A stretch of 18,733 bases of DNA, from contig DHLZ01000190.1 in the NCBI GenBank assembly GCA_002405515.1, positions 7,987 through 26,719 of the forward strand. Reading direction: 5' to 3'. Under the pieces are notes generated by a model. It was not told the DNA's origin. It ran no database searches and saw only the letters and a list, made by a program, of their open reading frames with translations. Position numbers and translations under genes: made by a program. Numbering within the stretch: the stretch's first letter is position 1; each line of letters opens with the position of its first letter. This document shows, in pieces, positions 1 through 7,540 of this stretch. Origin of the DNA: Planctomycetaceae bacterium UBA4655 (GTDB lineage: Bacteria; Planctomycetota; Planctomycetia; Pirellulales; UBA1268).

Positions 1-273
1 GTCGTAGTAGCTGACGAAGTAGTGCACCGCATTGTGGGGAAAGAAATCCCGGAACTCAGCGTAGAGCTGCGCGGCGAGCGTCTTGTTGTGGGAGAGCACG
101 AGCGTCGGCCGGCCGACCCTCGCGATGACGTTGGCCATCGTGAAGGTCTTGCCGGAGCCCGTGACCCCCATGAGCACCTGCGACTTTCGCCCCTGCCCGA
201 TCCCGCGGACGAGCGAGTCGATCGCCGCCGGCTGGTCACCGGCCGGCTGGTAGGGGCTCACGAGTTCGAACAT
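1..273 (-). CDS. uvrB: UvrB, excinuclease ABC subunit B (N-terminal part, runs off the window)
   Basis: The first 91 codons are present and the rest lies to the left of the window. UvrB is the DNA-damage-verifying helicase-like subunit of nucleotide excision repair, loaded by UvrA and required for incision by UvrC in the cytoplasm. The sequence begins MFELVSPYQPAGDQPAAI, the usual UvrB opening. The Walker A motif GVTGSGKT falls near residues 41-48 and is followed by the family signatures NKTLAAQLYAEF, FFPHNAVHYF and VSYYD. The ATG at 273 fits the family N-terminus. The helix-hairpin-helix gene just upstream on the same strand overlaps this start by 38 bases, so the two are probably co-transcribed. 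Identity is essentially certain; only the completeness of the gene cannot be judged. Confidence 0.96.
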   Translation of the reverse strand, partial: MFELVSPYQPAGDQPAAIDSLVRGIGQGRKSQVLMGVTGSGKTFTMANVIARVGRPTLVLSHNKTLAAQLYAEFRDFFPHNAVHYFVSYYD

Positions 274-637
274 CGTTGTCGGGCCCTTCGTCGGGGAATC
301 GGCGGGGGGAAATCGTCAGGTATTCCCGCATGCGGTCGAGCGTGACGTCGCCGATTCCCGGCACGTCTCCCAGCTCCTCGATCGACCTGAAGCCGCCGCG
401 TCGCTCCCGTTCCTCGAGGATTCTATCCGCGGTTCGCGGACCGACGCCCGGCAGCTGCAAAAGTTCCGCCCGCGAGGCGGTGTCGAGGTCGATCCGAAAG
501 CCCGTCGCCCGCCGGGGGGGGCGGTCGTAGGGCACGAGGCCCCCCGAGCAGCCGCCTGCCCGGAGGAACGCCGCCGCCATCGCGAACAGGCAAATGCCGG
601 TGAACGCCCCGACGAGCTTCTGCCGGGCGACGGTCAT
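236..637 (-). CDS. ComEA-like helix-hairpin-helix DNA-binding protein, membrane anchored
   Basis: A 133-residue protein if the ATG at 637 is used. Residues 7-27 are a hydrophobic N-terminal anchor or signal (KLVGAFTGICLFAMAAAF). A cysteine at residue 30 after a GG could suggest lipidation, but the lipobox is poor. Residues 48-108 form the tandem helix-hairpin-helix pair typical of ComEA: IDLDTASRAELLQLPGVG (first hairpin PGVG) and IEELGDVPGIGDVTLDRM (second hairpin PGIG). Such domains bind double-stranded DNA without sequence specificity; ComEA binds incoming DNA in the periplasm during transformation. No comEC or comF is seen here, so a competence role is not shown. The reading frame extends upstream to 727, but that would leave only 18 bases before divergent nadC, and the 637 start puts the hydrophobic segment at the N-terminus. 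No clear Shine-Dalgarno is seen. The 3' end overlaps uvrB. Confidence 0.8.
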   Translation of the reverse strand: MTVARQKLVGAFTGICLFAMAAAFLRAGGCSGGLVPYDRPPRRATGFRIDLDTASRAELLQLPGVGPRTADRILEERERRGGFRSIEELGDVPGIGDVTLDRMREYLTISPRRFPDEGPDNDVRTREPLPAGR

Positions 638-745
638 CGAGGGAGCACGTGAGGGAGCGGGCATCGGCGGTCGGTGGCTGTGAGGCTTGTGGCCGTCGGG
701 GCGGCCGCGCATGCTGACGGCACTCACCGCATTCTACTTCCCGCC

Positions 746-1684
746 ATGACGACCCACGCCCGGTTCACCCACGAGTTTCACCAGATCACCTGGGACGCCG
801 CGATGGCCGCGCACGTCGAGGTCGTCGCCCGGCAGTGGCTCGCGGAGGATCTCGGCGCCGAGTGCGACTGGACGAGCGTCGGCCTCATCGCCGCGGGCCA
901 CTGCGGCACGGCCGAGGTCCGTGGCCGTTCCCCCGGCGTGGTGGCAGGGATCGAGGCGGCGGGAATCGTGGCCGCGGCCATCGATGAGTCGCTCGAATGG
1001 ATGCCCGTGGTCCGTGACGGCGACGCGATCGAGGCCGGTGCGAGCGTCGCACGGCTCGCGGGGCCCGTCCGATCGATGCTCGCGGCGGAGCGGACGATCC
1101 TCAACGTCATGGGCCGCCTGAGCGGAATCGCCTCCGCGGTGCGACGGCTCGTCGATGCGGTCGCGGGCAGCGACTGCAGGGTCTACGACACCCGCAAGAC
1201 CGTGCCGGGCTGGCGGCTGCTCGACAAGTACGCCGTGCGGTGCGGCGGCGGCTGGAACCACCGGATGGGCCTCTTCGACGCCATCCTCATCAAGGACAAC
1301 CACCTCGCAGCGGCCGCGGAGGAAGGGCTCACGCCTGCCGACGCGGTGCGACGGGCCCGCGAGTTCGTTCGACGGACGTTTCCCGCCGAGAGGGCGGCCG
1401 CGACCGTGGTCGAGATCGAGGTCGATTCGCTCTCGCAGCTCGAGCTGGTTCTGCCCGCCGGTCCCGACATCGTGCTGCTCGACAACATGGGCCTCGACGC
1501 GTTGCGGCAGGCGGTGGCCATTCGTGATGCGGCCACGTCGCCGGTCGTGCTCGAGGCCTCCGGCGGAATCAGGCCCGACACGGTCGCGGCGATCGCGGGC
1601 ACCGGCGTCGATCGCGTGAGCACCGGCTGGCCCTGCCACCACGCCCCATGGCTCGATCTGGGGCTCGACTGGGCCAGTGCGTAG
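746..1684 (+). CDS. nadC: Nicotinate-nucleotide pyrophosphorylase (carboxylating), quinolinate phosphoribosyltransferase
   Basis: A 312-residue cytoplasmic enzyme of de novo NAD synthesis. It converts quinolinate and PRPP to nicotinate mononucleotide with release of CO2 and pyrophosphate. Family motifs are all visible: AERTILNVMGRLSGIAS (about residues 114-130), YDTRKTVPGWRLLDKYAV (147-164), GGGWNHRMGLFDAILIKDNH (167-186, with the substrate-binding His-Arg and Lys), VEIEVDS, VLLDNM (243-248) and LEASGGI (269-275). The C-terminal phosphate-binding loop reads VSTGWPCHHAPWLDLGL instead of the commoner VGALTHS form. The ATG at 746 gives the usual N-terminal length; a GTG at 674 would add 24 residues with no family character and overlap the divergent gene's leader. 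No strong Shine-Dalgarno precedes 746. nadA and nadB are not adjacent. The gene stands alone, divergent from the helix-hairpin-helix gene and convergent with the kinase. Confidence 0.95.
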   Translation: MTTHARFTHEFHQITWDAAMAAHVEVVARQWLAEDLGAECDWTSVGLIAAGHCGTAEVRGRSPGVVAGIEAAGIVAAAIDESLEWMPVVRDGDAIEAGASVARLAGPVRSMLAAERTILNVMGRLSGIASAVRRLVDAVAGSDCRVYDTRKTVPGWRLLDKYAVRCGGGWNHRMGLFDAILIKDNHLAAAAEEGLTPADAVRRAREFVRRTFPAERAAATVVEIEVDSLSQLELVLPAGPDIVLLDNMGLDALRQAVAIRDAATSPVVLEASGGIRPDTVAAIAGTGVDRVSTGWPCHHAPWLDLGLDWASA

Positions 1685-1729
1685 CGCACCGGTCTCCCAC
1701 CGGCCGGCCGGGGATCGATCAGAGTCCGA

Positions 1730-1754
1730 CCGCATCCTTTACGAGCTGATGCGG
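1730..1754. terminator. Inverted repeat between convergent nadC and kinase genes
   Basis: CCGCATC at 1730-1736 and GATGCGG at 1748-1754 form a perfect 7-base-pair stem with an 11-base loop. It sits in the 107-base gap where two genes converge, so it could act on transcripts from either side. No T-tract follows directly; a T7 run lies 25 bases downstream on the plus strand (1779-1785). A weak or bidirectional terminator is the likeliest role, with modest certainty. Confidence 0.35.
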
Positions 1755-1791
1755 CCACCGGAGTGATGCGTCGCGAGATTTTTTTCCCGCC

Positions 1792-4700
1792 TCACGTGGC
1801 GGGGAAGACCAACCGCACCTCCGCCCCGCCGAGCGGGGAGTGTCCAAACACCACGTGGCCGCGGTGGTTCTGCATGGCCGTGCGGACGACATAGAGTCCG
1901 ATTCCCGTGCCGGATGTCTTGGTCGTGGTCAGCGGGAGTTCCCCCGGCTCGTTGCCGTCCCAGCCCGGTCCGCTGTCCCCGACGACGAGCTCCACCGAGT
2001 TTTTCGGGCGGCGGAGCTCGATGGCGATTTCCCGCTGTGCGGGATTGTGCTCGGCGATGGCCTCGGCAGCGTTGCGGATGAGATTGGTCAGCGCGAACTG
2101 CAGCTGCGCGGAATCGCCCGTTATGGGGCAATTCCGGTCCAGTCCTTCCGTGCGCGCCGTGATCCTTTGGAGGGCGAGCAATTCCTTGGAGTAAAGAAGC
2201 GTGCTCTTCACAACTTCGACCAGGTCGATGGCGGTGTGTTCCGTCTGCACGTTCCGCAGGAGCGTCTTCATCTTGTCGATCGTCTTGACGACGCGCTGTG
2301 CCTCCTCGGCGATGACCTGCAGCGGCCTGTTGTCACCCCCCACCTGCTCCAGTGCCATCTTGCTTTGGAGGAGAATGGCGCTCAGCGGCTGGTTGATTTC
2401 GTGGGCCACGGCTGCGGCTGCCAGACTGGTCTTGAGCTTGGTCTCCAATTCACGGCGGTGTGTCTCCCTGAGAACTTGTGCGCTCAGCGCGGCCTCCTTC
2501 TCCTCGGTGATGTCGATCATCACGCCTTCCCAGATGGTGCCGCCGCCGGGATGGGGGCGGGGAACGGATTCGATGGTGACCCATCGCGTCTGCCCGCGCG
2601 CGACGATGCGGCCTTCCCATTGGAAGTGTGTGTTGTCCGCAAATACCTCGGCATTGCGCCGAGTGAAGGCTTCGCGATCGTCCGGGTGGACGGCATTCAT
2701 GGCCAAGGAGTGGTCGGCCAACACGTCCTCGCGGCGCAGGTCGAGCATCTGGAGCCACCGTTCGCTGACGAACGTGAAACGCGGCTCGCCCGAGCTGTCG
2801 CGCTCCAGCACGTAGGTGCCGATGGGAATATTGGCCGTCAGCTCGAAGGCGGCGCGGGCCAGCGATTCCTCCGCGGTTCGCAGCTCGCGGGTGCGCTGTT
2901 CCACCTGCGTCTCGAGCGACTGGTACAGCCGCGCGTTGTCGATCGAGACGGCCAAGTGCCCGCAGAACGCTTCCACCATCTCGGCCATGGCCTTCGTGAA
3001 AGCGCCGCGAAGTCGGCGATTTTCCAGGACCACGAAAGCCACGACCCGGTTGCGTGAGATGACGGGAACTCCGAGCACCGCACATCGCTCGAGATCGCGG
3101 AATCGCGGGTCCCCCATGAACCGCGGGTCTTGGGCGGCATCGTCGGAGAGAACGGTCTGCATGTGACGCAGGCCCAGGCGGACGACGGTTGCCGGGATCA
3201 AGCCTCGTCGCTCGGCCTCCTCCATGGACTGGTACGCGGGAGGTCCTTCGGCCGAGAAACCGGCCTTGAGCATCCACTGGTTGTTCTCATCTTGGGCGAG
3301 GATCTGGCCGTCGGTCGCGCCGGAGAGGTTTTGCAGGAGTTCCGCAGTGGCCGCGGCCAGCTGCGGCACGGATCGAAGGGTCGCGAGCTGCTGCATCCCG
3401 GCAATCAGCGGTTGTGCGTCACGGAATCCGAGCGGGACGGTCTGCAGGAAGGGAAACTCCGCCGCGAGCGCACCGCATTTGCCGGTCGCGCCCCACTCCG
3501 CGTACAGGGTGCGGGCCCTCTCGAGCAGACGATATCCGGCCTGCTCGAGGCCGAGGGCGAGGTAGCAACGCGCCGCCTTCTCGGTGGCAATCGCGGCATG
3601 CCACGGACGCCGGTGAGCCTTGGCCCTCCGGATCGCCCGCTCGTAGAGGGCCAACGCCTCGGTGCCGCGGCCTTCCGCCGACATCCGCTCGGCCTCCACG
3701 AGATCATGCAGGTGGGAAAAGTTGACGGGTGCATCCGAACCACGTGAGGCCAGCCACGCCTGATTGGCGGTCAGCCGCTTTGCGATGGCGGGATCGCGGT
3801 CGCCGCCGCGCTGGCGGGCGAGAAGTGCGAGCGAGTCGAGCACATTGATCAAGGCCGTGGGATAAAATCCCGTGATGTAGGCCGCGAGCCGCACGGCCGC
3901 GTCGGCATGGCGGATGTGGGCATCGTCGTCGCCGAAAAGGCATGCGGCGACCGCCCGCGTCGTGTGATGGAAGCACGCGGCCATCGGATTCGCCGTGGGA
4001 ACGTCGTCAACCTCCGCCGGGGGCTTCCCGATCAGCGAGTCGATCAATCCGCGAAACGCCGCGTAGGACTCGGCCGCGTGGCGGTTGCCGGTTGTGGCGG
4101 CGAAGTCGACCGCACGGCGGTTTTCCGCGTCGAGATCGGCGAGATGCTGGCAAATGTCGAGCAGGGCCGCCTGCGACGTGAAGAACGTGTAGCACGCGAA
4201 CTCCAGTTCACCGCATAGACGGAGCGACTCATGGGCTTCGCGGGCCTGCGTCAGGCAGTGTTCCAGCGGCTCGAACCAGTGACAGCTGAAGAGTCCGAAC
4301 ACGTGCCGCGCCCGTGCCGTTTCCACGCCGCATTCGCCGGCCTCGCCCGCCGACAGCGCGGCGCGGGCCGCCTGGTATCCCGTGGCGTAATCCTCGCGTG
4401 CGGGAATGGTGGCAAGTGAAAGGCATGCCATCGGGTAAAGGAGCGTGTCGTCATACGTTCCGGCCAACCACCATCGTGCGGCGTGCACGACGAGCCAGTT
4501 GGCGACGTGCGGCCGGCAGAAGAAGGCGGCGGGAACCATGCGGTTCAGCAGGCGGGCCGCGGGGCTGTTCTCGAGCGAACCGCAGCCACGGCCCGGCAAC
4601 CGCTGCAACCCGCCGGCCTCGATGCTTTCATAAAGTCGGTTCAGGGCGATGCGGAAATCCGGCTCCGGAGCGTCCAGCGGAACCGCGATGCCGAGTTCGC

Positions 4701-7029
4701 GGAGCAAGCCCGCGCCGAGCTGGATCGCCTCTTCGTAGTGCGTTCGGTTCGAGAGGCTCATCACCTGGATGGAGGCAGCCAGCGCGAGCTGTGATGCTGC
4801 GGCCGCGTGGCCGCGCAAGGCCGCGAAGGCTGCGTCGGCGGCCGGGTAATCCGGCAGGCAATAGCAGACTACATGAAGTTCCTCGTGCAGATCCCAGGCG
4901 AGTGAGGGTGCGCATGCCCAGGGGTCGGGCCCGAGCAGCTCGAGGGCGAGCCGCAGGAATCGGCGGGCCGCCGCGAAAGAACCCGTCGTGCGGGCGTGAC
5001 GAGCGGCTTCGAGAAACGCCGACGCGGCCCTTCTCTTCTCCTCCGCATCCGCGAGCAGGTCGCAGGCTTCCGCATAATGACCGGCGGCCCGCTGTCGCAC
5101 GCCGGGGCCGGCCGAAGGATCGTAGAAACGGCGGGCTATTTCGAGGTGACGCCGGCTGCGCCACGATTCGTCACGCAGGCACGCGGCGGCCTGCTGCATC
5201 CGGTCGTGACAAAAAGAGATCCGCGCGACGCCGTCGCCCCGGGTGAAATCCGCGGCATCCGGCGTGACGAGCACGCCGCGTTCGAGGGCCGGCAGAAGCA
5301 CGGCGGCGGTTTCCTCGGGCGCGCGGGCGGTGGCCAGGGCGAGCAGATCGAGCGTTAGATCCGCACCGAGGCACGCCGCGGAAGCGAGCGCATCCGACGT
5401 GGGCGGCGGGAAAGCGGACAGCGTGCGGGCGAGAAATTCGACGACGTTGACGCTCGGCGGATGCACGGTCAACGCGGCCGCATCCCACGTCCATCGCGCG
5501 AGCGAGTGGTCGAAATGAACGGTGCCCTCGCGGTGCAGCGAGTGCACCAGTTCAATCGCGTGGAAAGGATTCCCCTGCGTGGCTCGGTGGACGTGGGTGG
5601 ACAGCTCGCGGACTTCCTCGGCGGGAACACCGAGCATTTCCCCGACGAGCAATGACACCTCGTCGGGCCCGAGGTTTTCGAGATGTATGACGGCGGATGA
5701 GAGTTTCTCCGTCACGCAGCGCAGGGCCGGAACGTCGTGGAGTTCCTCGCGCCGGAACAACCCCACGAACAACACGCCGTCGAGGGTGTCGTCTTCCATC
5801 AGCGCCGTGACGAAATTCAGGGTGGACTGGTCCGCCCACTGCAAATCATCCAGCACCAGCACGAACGGCTGCGACGGAGAGGCCACGAGTCCGACCAGCC
5901 GGACGAGAAGTTCGGTGAGACGACGCTGCGCCTTGCTCGGGTCGAGCGGGGCCGGCGGCGGCAGATCGCCCGTGAGCAGCGTCAACTCGGGCAACACGTC
6001 GAGCAGGGCTCCGGCATCCGGTCCGAACCCGGCCCGCAAACGCGGAATCATTTCGTGAATCGTTTTTTCAGGTTCGCCGCCGAGCAATGTCAGCAACTGC
6101 CGCAATGCCTGCACCGGTGCCAGGAGTGGACGGTCGCGCTGGAATTGCTCGCACTTGCCGCGAACGAAACGTCCGGCCCGCAGGGCCACCGGACGTTGCA
6201 GCTCGTTGACCAGCAATGTCTTGCCGACGCCCGCCTCTCCCGCGAGAAACAGACGCTCGCTTCCTCCGCGAGCGACGGCGTCGAACGCGGCAAGCAGTTC
6301 GCCGAGCGGCCGAGCGCGTCCATGAAGACGTCGCGGCGTCCGCGGCAACAACACGCGTTCGGCTGCACGCAGGGGAACGCGATCGAGAGGCCCCCCGCCA
6401 TCCGCCGTGGCACGCAACAGCCCCAGATCGTCGGCCAAGCCGCACGCGCTCTGATACCGCTCGTCGGGTTCCTTGGCCAGCAACCGCAGGAGAACGTGCG
6501 AAACCGCGGGCGGCATCCATGGAGCGAGTTCACCGGGCGGGCGAGGCTCCTCGGCGAGGTGCGCGTGGACCAACGCCGACCGGTCGCGGCCGGGAAAAGG
6601 CGGGTGTCCCGTGGCCAGGCAGTAAAGCGTGCCTCCGAGAGCGTAGAGATCGGCGCGGTAATCGACCGAACGGTTCATGCGTCCGGTCTGCTCGGGCGCC
6701 AGATAGGTGATATCGGACGGCAAGCGGTCGAGCGGTGCGAAGCCGCCTTGATCCGTCTCGAAGGTCACCGCGTGACCGAAGCCCGTGATGAGAAGTTCGC
6801 CGTCGTGAAGGCGAAAGTGCTCCGGCCGCAGATCTCCGTGCGTCACGCCATGCTCGTGCAAGCGGGCCACGAGGCGTGCCATTCGTTCCGCGAGGCCGAG
6901 AAACCGGACCAGGCTCAGCGGGGCGTCTGCTGCCAACGGCGGCGCGTCGCCGTGCCAATCGATGCCTTCAACCCCGTGCAAAAGCTCCGCGACACGCCGG
7001 CTGCGTTGAAAACGGTCTGCGGGCGGCAT
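1792..7029 (-). CDS. Giant multi-domain sensor: degenerate Ser/Thr kinase, AAA ATPase, GAF, PAS and histidine kinase
   Basis: A 1745-residue protein of the family often annotated as trifunctional Ser/Thr kinase/ATP-binding/sensor histidine kinase. Domain order: kinase C-lobe (about 45-205), AAA_16-type ATPase (about 235-560; Walker A GEAGVGKT at 264-271, Walker B LVLDDLQWAD at 391-400), a long helical repeat region (about 570-1200), GAF (about 1216-1365), a short coiled coil, PAS (about 1390-1510), and histidine kinase (H-box VAHEINQP with His1543; N-box LTNLIRNAAEAI near 1647-1658; G1 GDSGPGW near 1684; G2 SGTGIGL near 1706-1712). No transmembrane segment is seen, so it should be cytosolic. 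The kinase part is odd: the glycine loop and catalytic lysine lobe are absent, HRDLKPEN is HGDLRPEH, and DFG is GFG, so it is probably a pseudokinase. An in-frame stop lies 12 codons upstream with no start between, so the short N-terminus is real. No response regulator is adjacent. No clear Shine-Dalgarno precedes the start. Confidence 0.93.
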   Translation of the reverse strand: MPPADRFQRSRRVAELLHGVEGIDWHGDAPPLAADAPLSLVRFLGLAERMARLVARLHEHGVTHGDLRPEHFRLHDGELLITGFGHAVTFETDQGGFAPLDRLPSDITYLAPEQTGRMNRSVDYRADLYALGGTLYCLATGHPPFPGRDRSALVHAHLAEEPRPPGELAPWMPPAVSHVLLRLLAKEPDERYQSACGLADDLGLLRATADGGGPLDRVPLRAAERVLLPRTPRRLHGRARPLGELLAAFDAVARGGSERLFLAGEAGVGKTLLVNELQRPVALRAGRFVRGKCEQFQRDRPLLAPVQALRQLLTLLGGEPEKTIHEMIPRLRAGFGPDAGALLDVLPELTLLTGDLPPPAPLDPSKAQRRLTELLVRLVGLVASPSQPFVLVLDDLQWADQSTLNFVTALMEDDTLDGVLFVGLFRREELHDVPALRCVTEKLSSAVIHLENLGPDEVSLLVGEMLGVPAEEVRELSTHVHRATQGNPFHAIELVHSLHREGTVHFDHSLARWTWDAAALTVHPPSVNVVEFLARTLSAFPPPTSDALASAACLGADLTLDLLALATARAPEETAAVLLPALERGVLVTPDAADFTRGDGVARISFCHDRMQQAAACLRDESWRSRRHLEIARRFYDPSAGPGVRQRAAGHYAEACDLLADAEEKRRAASAFLEAARHARTTGSFAAARRFLRLALELLGPDPWACAPSLAWDLHEELHVVCYCLPDYPAADAAFAALRGHAAAASQLALAASIQVMSLSNRTHYEEAIQLGAGLLRELGIAVPLDAPEPDFRIALNRLYESIEAGGLQRLPGRGCGSLENSPAARLLNRMVPAAFFCRPHVANWLVVHAARWWLAGTYDDTLLYPMACLSLATIPAREDYATGYQAARAALSAGEAGECGVETARARHVFGLFSCHWFEPLEHCLTQAREAHESLRLCGELEFACYTFFTSQAALLDICQHLADLDAENRRAVDFAATTGNRHAAESYAAFRGLIDSLIGKPPAEVDDVPTANPMAACFHHTTRAVAACLFGDDDAHIRHADAAVRLAAYITGFYPTALINVLDSLALLARQRGGDRDPAIAKRLTANQAWLASRGSDAPVNFSHLHDLVEAERMSAEGRGTEALALYERAIRRAKAHRRPWHAAIATEKAARCYLALGLEQAGYRLLERARTLYAEWGATGKCGALAAEFPFLQTVPLGFRDAQPLIAGMQQLATLRSVPQLAAATAELLQNLSGATDGQILAQDENNQWMLKAGFSAEGPPAYQSMEEAERRGLIPATVVRLGLRHMQTVLSDDAAQDPRFMGDPRFRDLERCAVLGVPVISRNRVVAFVVLENRRLRGAFTKAMAEMVEAFCGHLAVSIDNARLYQSLETQVEQRTRELRTAEESLARAAFELTANIPIGTYVLERDSSGEPRFTFVSERWLQMLDLRREDVLADHSLAMNAVHPDDREAFTRRNAEVFADNTHFQWEGRIVARGQTRWVTIESVPRPHPGGGTIWEGVMIDITEEKEAALSAQVLRETHRRELETKLKTSLAAAAVAHEINQPLSAILLQSKMALEQVGGDNRPLQVIAEEAQRVVKTIDKMKTLLRNVQTEHTAIDLVEVVKSTLLYSKELLALQRITARTEGLDRNCPITGDSAQLQFALTNLIRNAAEAIAEHNPAQREIAIELRRPKNSVELVVGDSGPGWDGNEPGELPLTTTKTSGTGIGLYVVRTAMQNHRGHVVFGHSPLGGAEVRLVFPAT

Positions 7030-7086
7030 TGGGAAGATACCGTGCGCGGTTCCCCTGGCCGGTCAGCCTATTTCGCCAACTCGAAA

Positions 7087-7116
7087 GCTGGTGAGTGAAA
7101 ACCACTTCCAACCAGC
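7087..7116 (-). terminator. Two-part hairpin between rpsU and the kinase gene
   Basis: GCTGGT (7087-7092) pairs with ACCAGC (7111-7116), and inside it AGTG (7094-7097) pairs with CACT (7103-7106), giving a 6 + 4 base-pair stem with small internal loops. On the minus strand it follows the rpsU stop by about 28 bases and is followed by TTTCG rather than a long T-tract. It may terminate or attenuate transcription from rpsU before the kinase gene, or act as a processing site. Confidence 0.4.
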
Positions 7117-7143
7117 CGCCGGTACGCACAGGCACCGGTACGT

Positions 7144-7338
7144 TCAGACACCCGTGAGCTTCGTGCGGCGGGTGCGCCGCTCGGCCCGGAGACGGGCGCG
7201 TCGGCGTGTCTCGCTCGGCTTCTCGAAAAACTCGCGGCGGCGCATCTCTTTTTTGATGCCGCTCCGCTCGACGAGCTTCCGAAACCTCCGCACCGCCTCC
7301 TGGATGCTTTCCCGCTCTCTGACCGTCAGTTTGACCAT
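7144..7338 (-). CDS. rpsU: Small ribosomal subunit protein bS21
   Basis: A 64-residue, very basic protein beginning MVKLTVRERESIQEAVRRFR, with the family pattern of an N-terminal acidic/basic helix, then VERSGIKKEMRRREFFEKPSE and an arginine-rich tail ending RRTKLTGV. bS21 is a late-binding 30S protein near the platform and takes part in translation initiation. Length and the conserved REFFEKPSE-type segment fit well. It lies alone between typA (202 bases upstream on the same strand) and the kinase gene (114 bases downstream). No strong Shine-Dalgarno is visible before the ATG. I see no gene in the 202-base gap to typA and no convincing promoter there. Confidence 0.95.
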   Translation of the reverse strand: MVKLTVRERESIQEAVRRFRKLVERSGIKKEMRRREFFEKPSETRRRARLRAERRTRRTKLTGV

Positions 7339-7540
7339 AAGTGCCGCTTACTGGAAATGCGAAAAACGATGGTTTGGACAGCTCGGCAAAATACCCCCCG
7401 GGCGTTGTTTCGTCCAGCCCACCCTGGCGGTTGCCGGACGATTCGGAAAGCAAGTCGCCGGAAAGCGGGCCATTTAGGAGGGTTCGCAACCGGCCGTCAA
7501 CACGAGCGGCTGACGTCGGGCAGGCCGTTCGCGGCTTCTG

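Noticed and set aside
5737..7098. A 453-codon plus-strand frame opposite the N-terminal half of the kinase
   Set aside because: Antisense shadow of the conserved ATPase and kinase C-lobe, with Arg/Gln-rich composition and no recognisable motif.
7119..7142. Direct repeat CCGGTACG (7119-7126 and 7135-7142) just after rpsU
   Set aside because: Only two short copies and no flanking mobile-element structure; too little to support an attachment site or operator.
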